Shown: positions 1 to 6,339, counted from the first letter of the stretch. The stretch: DNA of 6,558 nt from Acidimicrobiaceae bacterium (GCA_030838245.1 JAUTXB010000025.1:1-6558), one strand, 5' to 3'. Numbers and translations: made by a program. Notes: a model not told the origin generated them from the letters alone.

Positions 1-526
1 GCGACACGCTCACGACGAACTCGTCTCGCCACATCCGGTTGCCGTAGTCCTCAATTTCTTCGGGACTGAGGTCTGGCCTCGCCGATAGCCGAGCACCCCA
101 GGATCGCCACATCTGCTCGTAGAGCGGCCCGTTACCGTCGGTGATCCCGACCGGCTGCTCCAGGACAGCCGCCACGACGCGAGCGGGTGCCTGTTCGATC
201 AGCTTGAGTGCGAACGACCCTCCGATGCAGGCGCCCAGAACGTGAAACCGGTTGACGCCCAGATGGTCGAGGAGGGCCAGTTGATCTCGGGCGTATGCGC
301 CCCAGGGGTCGGACTGTTCGAGTGGTCCGATCGATCGGCCCGCATTTCGCTGGTCCATGGCGATCAGCAGAAAGTTACCCGCGTACAGAGCGAGCGGGTT
401 GATCGTTGCGCCAGCCCACATCTCGATGGCCGAGTCCATCGCCCCGGGCGCGATCACCAGGACCGGAAATCCGCTGCCGTACTCCTCGAAGTAGATCGAC
501 GTGGAGTCGTGTTCAAACTGGGGCAT
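1..526 (-). CDS. alpha/beta hydrolase with Cys in the nucleophile elbow, C-terminus cut off by the window edge
   Basis: The frame is open from the ATG at 526 to the left window edge, giving 175 residues with no stop, so the C-terminal part with the catalytic acid and histidine is missing. The visible half has the alpha/beta-hydrolase order: a first strand with an oxyanion-type turn (PVLVIAPGAM, residues 21-30), a second strand ending MDQRNAGRS (57-65), and a nucleophile elbow LGACIGGS (97-104). The elbow fits Sm-x-Nu-x-Sm, but the nucleophile position (C100) is cysteine rather than serine, as in dienelactone hydrolase. A coherent group of hydrolases with GxCIGG elbows exists (from memory), so this is unlikely to be a sequencing error. 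An AGAGG ribosome-binding site lies 8 nt before the ATG and supports this start. It is the last visible gene of a co-directional run, 65 nt after the oxidoreductase. The substrate is unknown; esterase, lactonase or thioesterase activity are all possible. Confidence 0.85.
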   Translation of the reverse strand, partial: MPQFEHDSTSIYFEEYGSGFPVLVIAPGAMDSAIEMWAGATINPLALYAGNFLLIAMDQRNAGRSIGPLEQSDPWGAYARDQLALLDHLGVNRFHVLGACIGGSFALKLIEQAPARVVAAVLEQPVGITDGNGPLYEQMWRSWGARLSARPDLSPEEIEDYGNRMWRDEFVVSVS

Positions 527-540
527 TGCTCACACCTCTC

Positions 541-552
541 GGCCAGATGGCC
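541..552. repeat. small hairpin GGCC-AGAT-GGCC just ahead of a ribosome-binding site
   Basis: GGCC-AGAT-GGCC forms a 4-bp stem (5 bp if the inner A-T pair closes) in the 65-nt gap between the oxidoreductase stop and the hydrolase start. On the minus-strand transcript it lies directly before the AGAGG ribosome-binding site (535-539). It might modulate translation or mark an mRNA processing site, but it is short and may be chance in GC-rich DNA. Confidence 0.3.
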
Positions 553-591
553 ACCTTGTCGTCGGTCATTTCGCACACAGGACATGAACTC

Positions 592-1545
592 CTAGAGCGG
601 CTCGGAGAAGTCGAGAACCAACCGACCGCGGGTACCGCCTTCGGCGAGCCGGCGATGCGCTTCGGCAGCCTCGTTGGCGGGCAGGATCGCTGCGACTCGC
701 AGGGTGAGGACGCCCTCTTCGACTTGGCTTCGAAGCCGATCGAGGAGCGCGGTGTCCCTCGCCGAGCCGAACGATGAGATGGGATGGATTACGATCCGCC
801 GTTCGGCCGGCCCGCTCCATCCGTTCAGGGTCACTAATCCGCCGCCGTCGGCGACGGCAGGAAGGGCCAAGGCATCGAGCGCGGCGCCGTCGATCAACCC
901 CGGCGCTCCAGACGGGAGCTGGCTTCGGATCCGGTCACCGAAGTTGGCACCGGCTTCGACGACCGCGTCAGCACCGAGCCCACGAACGAGTGGTTCATCG
1001 AAAGAGCGTGCAACCGCCACTACGGTGAGGCCGTCCGCCTTGGCCAGCTGGGTCGCGTATCCCCCGACTGCTCCAGCGGCGCCCAGGACGGCGACCGTGC
1101 TTCCCCGAGGGAGCGCGAGTGCGTCCAACGAAAGGCGCGCCGTGACGGCGTTGAGAAGCAGTGTGGAAGCCTCGGGGAAAGTGGACCCGAGCGGAGCACG
1201 GACGACCGAGGCCTCATCGACCACGATTTGCTCCGCGTATGTGCCTCGATGTGGCCCCATCGGGATGACGTACGCAATGACCGAGTCGCCGGCGCCGAGG
1301 CGGCCGTCGGTTCCTTCTCCGAGGGCGTCGATAACTCCTGCAACATCCATCCCAGGAACGTAGGGTGTCGGCCGCTCGGCCAACTGGGCAGCTCTGCGGC
1401 CCGCCCGGAAGGTCAGGTCGGTGGGGTTCACCGCCACCGCGTGAACTCGTATTCGCACTTCACCGGGTCCAGGCTGAGGATCGGGAAGGTCGACGACCTT
1501 GAGAACCTCTGGCCCTCCGAACTCCTCGATCCCCACGGCCCTCAT
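592..1545 (-). CDS. zinc-free medium-chain dehydrogenase/reductase, quinone oxidoreductase (QOR)-like
   Basis: This is a full-length 317-residue member of the medium-chain dehydrogenase/reductase superfamily, closest in layout to NADPH:quinone oxidoreductases. It starts MRAVGIEEFGGPEVLKV, typical of QOR proteins. The GroES-like catalytic domain spans about 1-130, with VHAVAVNPTDL at 34-44 and VPGMDVAGVI at 63-72. The GHE zinc motif is replaced by PGMD and no structural-zinc cysteine cluster is visible, so it should be zinc-independent. The Rossmann nucleotide loop VLGAAGAVGG lies at 153-162, followed by a putative NADPH domain to about 280. The frame is open 24 codons further upstream, but the ATG at 1545 was chosen because it begins the conserved N-terminus, has GGGGAG 10 nt before it, and overlaps the preceding small ORF as ATGA. 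Expected role: NAD(P)H-dependent reduction of a quinone, enone or related carbonyl in the cytoplasm. The exact substrate is unknown. Confidence 0.93.
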   Translation of the reverse strand: MRAVGIEEFGGPEVLKVVDLPDPQPGPGEVRIRVHAVAVNPTDLTFRAGRRAAQLAERPTPYVPGMDVAGVIDALGEGTDGRLGAGDSVIAYVIPMGPHRGTYAEQIVVDEASVVRAPLGSTFPEASTLLLNAVTARLSLDALALPRGSTVAVLGAAGAVGGYATQLAKADGLTVVAVARSFDEPLVRGLGADAVVEAGANFGDRIRSQLPSGAPGLIDGAALDALALPAVADGGGLVTLNGWSGPAERRIVIHPISSFGSARDTALLDRLRSQVEEGVLTLRVAAILPANEAAEAHRRLAEGGTRGRLVLDFSEPL

Positions 1546-1676
1546 CGCCGCACTACTCCCCAGATCGCCCCAATCGCCTGCTGTCGAGCCTTCGCAAACG
1601 CGAAGCGTCGCTCGCAATCCTCAGCGGCATAGCTGTATCCGAACGGCAGACCAATTGCCTCGAGGTCGAACACCAT
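1542..1676 (-). CDS. hypothetical 44-residue small protein, translationally coupled to its neighbours
   Basis: The ATG lies 2 nt after the TAG of the tautomerase gene, and the stop overlaps the oxidoreductase start as ATGA, so this ORF exactly fills the 133 bases between the two genes. The product begins MVFDLEAIGLPFGYSY and ends with an Arg/Gln/Ala-rich helix-like stretch (RQQAIGAIWGVVRR). There is no signal peptide, convincing membrane span or cysteine pair. About 65 % of third codon positions are G or C, moderately in line with coding sequence here. The only Shine-Dalgarno candidate (AGAAGG) is 13 nt away, so reinitiation after the tautomerase stop would be the likely mode of translation. 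I do not recognise the family. It could be a genuine small protein, a truncated remnant of a larger enzyme, or an unimportant frame that happens to couple two genes. Confidence 0.5.
   Translation of the reverse strand: MVFDLEAIGLPFGYSYAAEDCERRFAFAKARQQAIGAIWGVVRR
1590..1605. repeat. perfect 6-bp inverted repeat inside the small ORF
   Basis: CTTCGC-AAAC-GCGAAG (plus strand) makes a perfect 6-bp stem with a 4-base loop, about 45 nt before the start codon of the oxidoreductase. In the minus-strand mRNA it would lie within the 44-codon ORF. There is no T-run after it, so it is not an intrinsic terminator. It could tune expression of the downstream gene, or be chance. Confidence 0.35.
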
Positions 1677-1678
1677 GG

Positions 1679-2125
1679 CTAATTCGCGGCCTTCTGATTG
1701 TTGGCGAGAGCAGCCAATTGACTGCGGGCGGCATCGGCGATGTCGGATCCGGTGTTGGCGTGACCGTTGATTCCCCATCCGCCTTCGGGCGACTCCGTTA
1801 TGAGAACCCAGGTGCGCTCCGCCAGTGTCGGGTCGCCCGCGGCTGCAGCAACGATCTCGGTGAGTTCTCGGACGACTCCCAGTTGCTTCTCACGATCCAA
1901 GACGCCGGCCGGGGTCAGGACCTGGACACGCACGTAGTTGCTGTCGCCGTCGACATTGGACACCGATTCAGCGGGCAGGGCGTGGACAAAGGCCGCTGTG
2001 TTCTTCTTGAACAGCGGAAGTTCCGGTACCTCCTCCCACCGCATGACGGCTGCGGCAAGGTCTCTGGCAAGGGCGTGCTTGTCGGCAAACGTCCCATCTG
2101 CCGAGTACACATCGATCATGGGCAT
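1679..2125 (-). CDS. tautomerase-superfamily protein (cis-CaaD / 4-oxalocrotonate tautomerase-like)
   Basis: This 148-residue protein begins MPMIDVYSADG. After removal of the initiator Met it exposes an N-terminal proline, the catalytic base or acid of the tautomerase superfamily. The length fits the two-unit (fused beta-alpha-beta) members such as cis-3-chloroacrylic acid dehalogenase (about 149 residues) rather than the roughly 62-residue 4-oxalocrotonate tautomerases. The second unit starts near NYVRVQVLTPAG (63-74) and contains an active-site-like segment, RTWVLITESPEGGWGINGH (104-122), with Arg and Glu candidates. Enol-keto tautomerisation or hydration of an unsaturated acid is the family chemistry; which of these it performs is not deducible. 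The start is supported by AGGAG 6 nt upstream. It lies 101 nt after the Asp-type hydrolase and 2 nt before the small ORF, consistent with one operon. Confidence 0.87.
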   Translation of the reverse strand: MPMIDVYSADGTFADKHALARDLAAAVMRWEEVPELPLFKKNTAAFVHALPAESVSNVDGDSNYVRVQVLTPAGVLDREKQLGVVRELTEIVAAAAGDPTLAERTWVLITESPEGGWGINGHANTGSDIADAARSQLAALANNQKAAN

Positions 2126-2130
2126 GGGTC

Positions 2131-2136
2131 TCTCCT
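2131..2136 (-). promoter_or_regulatory. ribosome-binding site of the tautomerase gene
   Basis: The minus strand reads AGGAGA, then GACCC, then ATG. This is a good Shine-Dalgarno match at ideal spacing and fixes the start so that proline is residue 2, as the enzyme family requires. Confidence 0.75.
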
Positions 2137-2159
2137 AGTCGAATCAATGGCCATCGGCC

Positions 2160-2172
2160 CACGGAGTCCCCG
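2160..2172. promoter_or_regulatory. degenerate copy of the CACGG-N3-CCGTG motif upstream of the tautomerase
   Basis: CACGGAGTCCCCG shares its first ten bases (CACGGAGTCC) with the dyad in front of the regulator gene at 6248, but the right half is not symmetric. It lies 34 nt upstream of the tautomerase start, in the 101-nt gap. It may be a weak operator, an internal operon element, or a coincidence. Confidence 0.25.
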
Positions 2173-2226
2173 ACTGCAGCGCCTTGCGGCTCAGGAGTCG
2201 AGAAGGCAGGCCCGTTGTATGGAGGT

Positions 2227-3078
2227 TCAGCGAGGTCGGCTTTCCATCGAGAGATCGCCAGGCTCCCGGTACCCGTCGCTTAGCCAGCGGATCAGTACCT
2301 CCCCATACAGATCGGGCACCTCCTCCCACGCAAAGTGGCCTGCAGGGAGAAGGTCGATCCTGCTGTTGGGCAGTCGGGAGTGAAGGAAGTCCTGGTTGGG
2401 TGTCGGGACCAAGGGGTCATCCCGTGCACTCACGATCTGGACTGGCGTCTCGATCGATCGCAACTGCTCCGCCAGCTTGGGCAGCTCGGTTGGATAGGTG
2501 CGCACGTATCGTGCCGACTCCACAAACCTGTCGCCGGCGTAGGACTCCAAATAGTCGGCGCGCACCTCTGCGGGCGGAGCGCCGCCCGGTATGGCGTCGT
2601 AGACAGGACCGAGGATGTCCTTGGAGTCGATCTGGCGGTATCCCTCCATGTCGGGCGCTTCGATGATGTCCTTCAGCGAGCCGCCTACCTGCAGTGGAAC
2701 GGCCACAGCCCCACCACCGATGACCAGGCTGCGGACCAGCGTGGGATCACGCGCCGCCCATAAGGCGGCCGACGTCCCGACGTCGGGGGCGACGAAGTGG
2801 ACAGGACCCAGGTCCCACTCCCTGACCAACTGAACGAGGAAGGCGCCCATCGCCCGCGGCGACAACAGATCTAGTTGGCGTTCCGATTGGCCAAACCCCG
2901 GAAGGTCGATCGCAACTACGTGGAACTGCTCAGCCAAGCGGTCCCATACCTTTCGGAACGCAAAGAGGCTCTCCGGCCAAGGGCTGGTCAGGACGGCCGT
3001 TTCCCCCCCTGCCGGGCCGGACTCAGCGAATCGAATCTTCACGCCATCTGCTTCCCTGATTGCTGGATCTATCGCCAT
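2227..3078 (-). CDS. alpha/beta hydrolase with Asp nucleophile (haloalkane dehalogenase / epoxide hydrolase-like fold)
   Basis: This 283-residue protein has the full alpha/beta-hydrolase pattern. The second-strand motif is IDLPGFGQSE (57-66) and the nucleophile elbow is VAPDVGTSAA (96-105), with D99 in the nucleophile position. A cap region spans about 125-205, an acid candidate lies in SARDDPLVP (217-225; D220 or D221), and the catalytic histidine is in PAGHFAWEE (245-253; H248). An Asp nucleophile is the hallmark of haloalkane dehalogenases and epoxide hydrolases. However, the usual HGxP oxyanion motif is replaced by TSPWPES (31-37), and the Trp that follows the nucleophile in those enzymes is Val, so neither activity can be assigned. 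The frame is open 76 codons further upstream, but that extension is Arg-rich and unlike the family. The ATG at 3078 has AAGGGAG 5 nt before it. This is the first gene of the presumed operon. Confidence 0.9.
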   Translation of the reverse strand: MAIDPAIREADGVKIRFAESGPAGGETAVLTSPWPESLFAFRKVWDRLAEQFHVVAIDLPGFGQSERQLDLLSPRAMGAFLVQLVREWDLGPVHFVAPDVGTSAALWAARDPTLVRSLVIGGGAVAVPLQVGGSLKDIIEAPDMEGYRQIDSKDILGPVYDAIPGGAPPAEVRADYLESYAGDRFVESARYVRTYPTELPKLAEQLRSIETPVQIVSARDDPLVPTPNQDFLHSRLPNSRIDLLPAGHFAWEEVPDLYGEVLIRWLSDGYREPGDLSMESRPR

Positions 3079-3104
3079 GGGTTCTCCCTTCCGGACGAGC
3101 ACCA

Positions 3105-3118
3105 GGGCCTTCAGGCCC
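3105..3118. repeat. GGGCC-TTCA-GGCCC hairpin in the operon leader
   Basis: A perfect 5-bp G/C stem with a 4-base loop (6 bp if the inner T-A pair closes). On the minus-strand transcript it lies 14 nt before the AAGGGAG ribosome-binding site. It overlaps a short direct repeat of CCTTCAGGC on the plus strand. It is not followed by a T-run, so a role in translation or mRNA stability is more likely than termination. Confidence 0.4.
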
Positions 3119-3137
3119 TTCAGGCACTGTCGCCGGT

Positions 3138-3150
3138 CACGGCGCCCGTG
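3138..3150. promoter_or_regulatory. perfect dyad CACGG-CGC-CCGTG, candidate operator of the enzyme operon
   Basis: The 13-bp site has two perfect 5-bp half-sites separated by 3 bp and lies 59 nt upstream of the Asp-type hydrolase start. A 9/10 match is present in front of the LAL regulator gene (6248-6260), which suggests a common regulator, possibly the LAL protein itself. It could equally be an RNA hairpin in the leader. Binding is inferred only from symmetry and position. Confidence 0.4.
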
Positions 3151-3341
3151 CACATCGCGTGTTCGTGTCATATCTCTGGTGCTGGGAGAAGGAGGTGGTA
3201 CTCGAACGACCTGGCCTGGCCTTTTCGCAAGCAGAGGGCGTCGTTGGAAGCGCGTTCGGCATCGAGAGGAGGTGCTTTGTCCGCGGAAATGGCAGCGACT
3301 CAGCAATCCTTAGCTTCCACATCGAGCGACCGCAGGTCGTC

Positions 3342-6179
3342 TTATGTCGCACCCAGTGCCGGCTGAGGGGCCGAGTCGTGAATGCTTGCCAGCCGGGTCA
3401 GCTCGACCCGCGAGTTGACATCCAACTTGGCAAAGACATGGCGAAGATGGCCGCTGACGGTGTGATGGGAGACGAAGAGGCGCTCAGCCACTTCGCGATT
3501 CGTCAACCCTTGAGCGACTAGCCGGGCCACGGCTAGTTCGGAGTCGGTCATGGCCGCCCAACCTCTTCCGGGGCGCTGCGCCGTCACCAGGCGGCGCCGT
3601 ACTCCCAATGCCCTCAGGCGACCACGCAGCCTTCCGGCGTCCCAGGCTGCTCCCGCCTGGGCGTACAGCTCCAAAGCCCGGCCAAATACCTCGACTCCCT
3701 CTTCGATGGAGCCACCGTCGACGGCGGCGACACCCAGATCCTCTAGCGCTGCTGCGAGGGCCAACGGGCGCGGCCCCCCCTCGTATAGTGCAACCGCTTC
3801 GGCGAGGCGCTCTTTGCTCTGATCCACCAGGCCGCTTGCGTGGACAGCGGCGGCGGCAATCGATCGGATGTCGGGGTTGAGCCGGGCTCGGCGCTGTGCC
3901 GTAGCGGCCGCGTGGGCGGCGAGCTCGTCGTCCTGGGAAGCCAGAGCGATGTGAATCAGTCGGGCCTCGTCGGCCACGTCCATCGGAAACAGCGGCACGA
4001 TGGACATGCGCTCTTCCTGGCCGAAGGCGCAGAGCCACTCGTGAGCGCGGGCGGCATCGCCCTCCGCCATTGCCTGCTGCGCGAGCAGCCAGGCAGCGGG
4101 CCGGCGCACGCTCGGGGCGCTCTGACCAAGCATGACTTGGGCAATCTCCTGGGCCTGTCGAGCAAGGCTCGGATCACCCATATGCAGAGCGACGCGCCCG
4201 AGAGCCACGACCCCAACTGCATCGAGGACACTGACGATTTGGCGTGCCATGTCAACGGTGAGCTGTTCCTCAAGGGCGGCGGCAGCGTCGGCCAGTCGAC
4301 CCATCTGGAGTAGCTGCCGCCCCCGCCCGGTCTCGAACATGTTGAGGGCCCAGCCCTGCCGGTCACGTTGAGCCGAAGCGACCGCCTCAGTCGACATCTG
4401 GAGTGACTCATCGAGACGATCGACCATCGTCAGTATGTCGCAGCGCCATTGGTACGTGAGGTGACTCCGGGAGTCGTCGGTCGTTGCCAGACCGGTTCGG
4501 AGAGCCATCTCGACTATTTCGAGCGCCGGCGCGAAGTGGCCGTCGGCATAGATGAGGCCGGATTCGGCCAGTTCCAGGGCAAACCGTGCGGCGGTGTCGT
4601 CAGAACCTTGGGCTGCGACCGTCACCTCTTCGTGCACGGCGCGGGAGTCGTCCAGTCGGCCCGCCGTCACCAGGTTGTGGAAGAGGAGCGCCAAGTGTCG
4701 GGCGCGGAGATTGGCCGGGAGGTCGGGAAGTGCGAGGGCTTGGCGGCCTTCCTCGGCACGTACGTCGGCCGAGATGGCGAACATGCCGGCGATACTGAGA
4801 CGTACCTCGGCTTCTTGTCCAGGGGGGAGTGCCTGGCGCAGCGCCGTGTCGGCGAACGCCTTTGCCTCCTCGGCACGCCCGGCAGCGTGCAGCCAGAGCG
4901 CCGTCTGAGCTACGAGGGGCCCGCGCAAGGGATGCCTTCGGGAGGCGAGCTCGAGGGCGCGGTGGCTCAGGTCGGCGGCAGCCCCCGGGTCGGTTATGCC
5001 GAGGGCGTCGGCCGCCTTGAACAGGGTTGTAATGGCGACTTCATCCCCGGGCTCGGCGCTCTCGGCGAGCTGCGTCGCTACCTCGACAGGTAACGCTCCC
5101 CCGGCAATCAGCACCGATGCCGCCTGGCGATCGAGCGACCGGCGTACCGAAAGCGGGACGCTGGCTCGCACGGCTTCGAGGGTGAGGTCGTGGCCGAACA
5201 TAAGTGCGCCGTCGCGTTCGGTCAGCAGGTCGGCGTGAATCAGCTCGTCAACCGGCGTGAGCAGCTCAGACGGCGACAGGTTGAGCATCGCCGCCACGTC
5301 GTTGAGGGAAAGTCTCCTCCCTAGTGCGGCAGCCACCGTGACCACTTGGCGCGCCGAGTCCGACATTCGCTCCAAACGCAGGCGCATACTCTGGCTGACG
5401 CGCTGCGGTAGACGCCACTCGACCAGCACCGCCCGCCCGGATTCGATGCGTACGAGGTTTTCTTCACGCAGCCCCGAAATGAGCTCAACGAGAAGGAACG
5501 GGCTGCCGGCCGCCCCCTCCACCATCTTCAACAGTTCGCTGTCGGGTTCCGCCCCCAGGACATCGGCCGCCACTTGCGCTACTCCGGCCTGATCCAGCGG
5601 GCCGAGAACGATCTTCGCGGCCCCGTCACGCTCCAAGTAGTCCAACGCGCTGCGTAGGTGGGGCGGCCCCTGACCAGGGCGAAGGGCGATCATCCAGCCG
5701 ATCGGTACGGTCGCCAGCCGGGCAGGCAAGGCGCGGAGCGCTGCCGACGTGCCGCTGTCGGCCCACTGGAGATCATCGAGGCATACCAGGAGCGGCGCCC
5801 GAAGCGCTGCCCCCTCAAGCAGTGCTTCGAGATCCTGCAGCAGCCAATATCTCTGCTCCGGAGAAGCGTGCGCATCGCCCAACGCTGTCCGCTCGAGGAT
5901 CGGCGAGGGACCCTCGAACAACGCCTCCAGAAGCACAGACAGTTGGACGACCGTGTCTCCTGGGTCGGCCGCACCGCTGCCGACCTGTATCGACAAGCGG
6001 CGCGCCATCGCCGCCGCCTCCCCCAGAAGTCGGCTCTTGCCCATGCCGGCTCCTCCCTCGACCATCACCACCGTCCCTACGCCCGAGAGGAGCTGGTCGA
6101 GGTGCTGACCCAGGACGGTCAGCTCGGAGTCGCGGCCACGGACGGTCTGGGTAGAAGGACTCTTCGTCGATCGACCCAT
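3342..6179 (-). CDS. LAL-type (large ATP-binding) LuxR-family transcriptional regulator
   Basis: The product is 945 residues, within the 850-1100 usual for LAL/MalT-like regulators. An N-terminal AAA/STAND ATPase has Walker A GGAGMGKS (42-49) and Walker B LLVCLDDLQWAD (130-141). A SPFLLVELISGL segment follows at 226-237, then a winged-helix-like part ending MFGHDLTLEAV (327-337), typical of LAL proteins. A long alpha-helical, TPR-like Ala/Leu/Glu-rich region covers about 370-870, and a C-terminal GerE/LuxR helix-turn-helix spans about 877-931, with LTNREVAERLFVSHHTVSGH at its core. These proteins usually sense a small molecule through ATP-dependent oligomerisation and activate nearby genes. 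Here the enzyme operon lies directly downstream on the same strand. The frame extends to an ATG at 6311, but that part is Arg-rich and atypical. The ATG at 6179 puts the first conserved residues near 14 but has only a weak Shine-Dalgarno, so the start is uncertain. The inducer is unknown. Confidence 0.95.
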   Translation of the reverse strand: MGRSTKSPSTQTVRGRDSELTVLGQHLDQLLSGVGTVVMVEGGAGMGKSRLLGEAAAMARRLSIQVGSGAADPGDTVVQLSVLLEALFEGPSPILERTALGDAHASPEQRYWLLQDLEALLEGAALRAPLLVCLDDLQWADSGTSAALRALPARLATVPIGWMIALRPGQGPPHLRSALDYLERDGAAKIVLGPLDQAGVAQVAADVLGAEPDSELLKMVEGAAGSPFLLVELISGLREENLVRIESGRAVLVEWRLPQRVSQSMRLRLERMSDSARQVVTVAAALGRRLSLNDVAAMLNLSPSELLTPVDELIHADLLTERDGALMFGHDLTLEAVRASVPLSVRRSLDRQAASVLIAGGALPVEVATQLAESAEPGDEVAITTLFKAADALGITDPGAAADLSHRALELASRRHPLRGPLVAQTALWLHAAGRAEEAKAFADTALRQALPPGQEAEVRLSIAGMFAISADVRAEEGRQALALPDLPANLRARHLALLFHNLVTAGRLDDSRAVHEEVTVAAQGSDDTAARFALELAESGLIYADGHFAPALEIVEMALRTGLATTDDSRSHLTYQWRCDILTMVDRLDESLQMSTEAVASAQRDRQGWALNMFETGRGRQLLQMGRLADAAAALEEQLTVDMARQIVSVLDAVGVVALGRVALHMGDPSLARQAQEIAQVMLGQSAPSVRRPAAWLLAQQAMAEGDAARAHEWLCAFGQEERMSIVPLFPMDVADEARLIHIALASQDDELAAHAAATAQRRARLNPDIRSIAAAAVHASGLVDQSKERLAEAVALYEGGPRPLALAAALEDLGVAAVDGGSIEEGVEVFGRALELYAQAGAAWDAGRLRGRLRALGVRRRLVTAQRPGRGWAAMTDSELAVARLVAQGLTNREVAERLFVSHHTVSGHLRHVFAKLDVNSRVELTRLASIHDSAPQPALGAT

Positions 6180-6247
6180 CTGCTTTGCCACTACCAGCGC
6201 TTCGGCTGAGCCAGGATTACTCGCACGGTCCCATCGTATGAACTGCA

Positions 6248-6260
6248 CACGGAGTCCGTC
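6248..6260. promoter_or_regulatory. near-perfect dyad CACGG-AGT-CCGTC, candidate operator of the regulator gene
   Basis: The inner 11 bp (ACGGA-G-TCCGT) are a perfect palindrome. Compared with the operon site CACGG-N3-CCGTG, only the outermost base of the right half differs. It lies 68 nt upstream of the chosen regulator start and just upstream of the TACGAT -10 candidate, a placement that would suit autoregulation. Confidence 0.4.
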
Positions 6261-6339
6261 TCTTGGCGCCAGGTCGCCCCTGGTGGACCGACGTCGCCCC
6301 CGGGGAGGCATCGAGGAGGTCCCCGTAGGAGTCGCAACG

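Larger units (their letters stand above)
3079..3341 (-). promoter_or_regulatory. 263-nt intergenic leader/promoter region ahead of the enzyme operon
   Basis: No gene is seen here. The region lies between the regulator stop and the first enzyme gene. Read on the minus strand it contains a CACGG-N3-CCGTG dyad (3138-3150), a GGGCC hairpin (3105-3118), and the ribosome-binding site AAGGGAG (3084-3090). It also holds two anti-Shine-Dalgarno-like stretches (complements of 3186-3197 and 3264-3274). The segment opposite 3184-3190 is a perfect 7-base complement of the ribosome-binding site. No convincing -35/-10 pair was found; TATGAC (complement of the bases around 3170) is a weak -10 candidate. There is no T-tract terminator after the regulator gene, so read-through into the operon is possible. 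Confidence 0.45.

Noticed and set aside
1499..2383. 294-codon plus-strand open frame
   Set aside because: It is antisense to the tautomerase, small ORF and oxidoreductase start, whose families are recognisable. Its product shows no domain.
3327..3339. CGACC-GCA-GGTCG hairpin 2 nt after the regulator stop, as a possible terminator
   Set aside because: Only 5 bp of stem and no T-run on the minus strand, so it does not qualify as an intrinsic terminator.
3060..3521. plus-strand open frames crossing the operon leader, one preceded by a strong AAGGAGGTG (3189-3197)
   Set aside because: The strong Shine-Dalgarno-like sequence is not followed by a start at proper spacing. The frames run antisense through the conserved LuxR helix-turn-helix and show no domain.
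4463..4475. 13-bp palindrome GACTCC-G-GGAGTC
   Set aside because: It lies deep inside the regulator coding region, and its half-sites run opposite to the intergenic CACGGAGTCCGT motif. Likely chance.
6298..6305. CCCCGGGG palindrome upstream of the regulator
   Set aside because: An 8-bp G/C palindrome is expected by chance in DNA of this composition, and nothing around it suggests a function.
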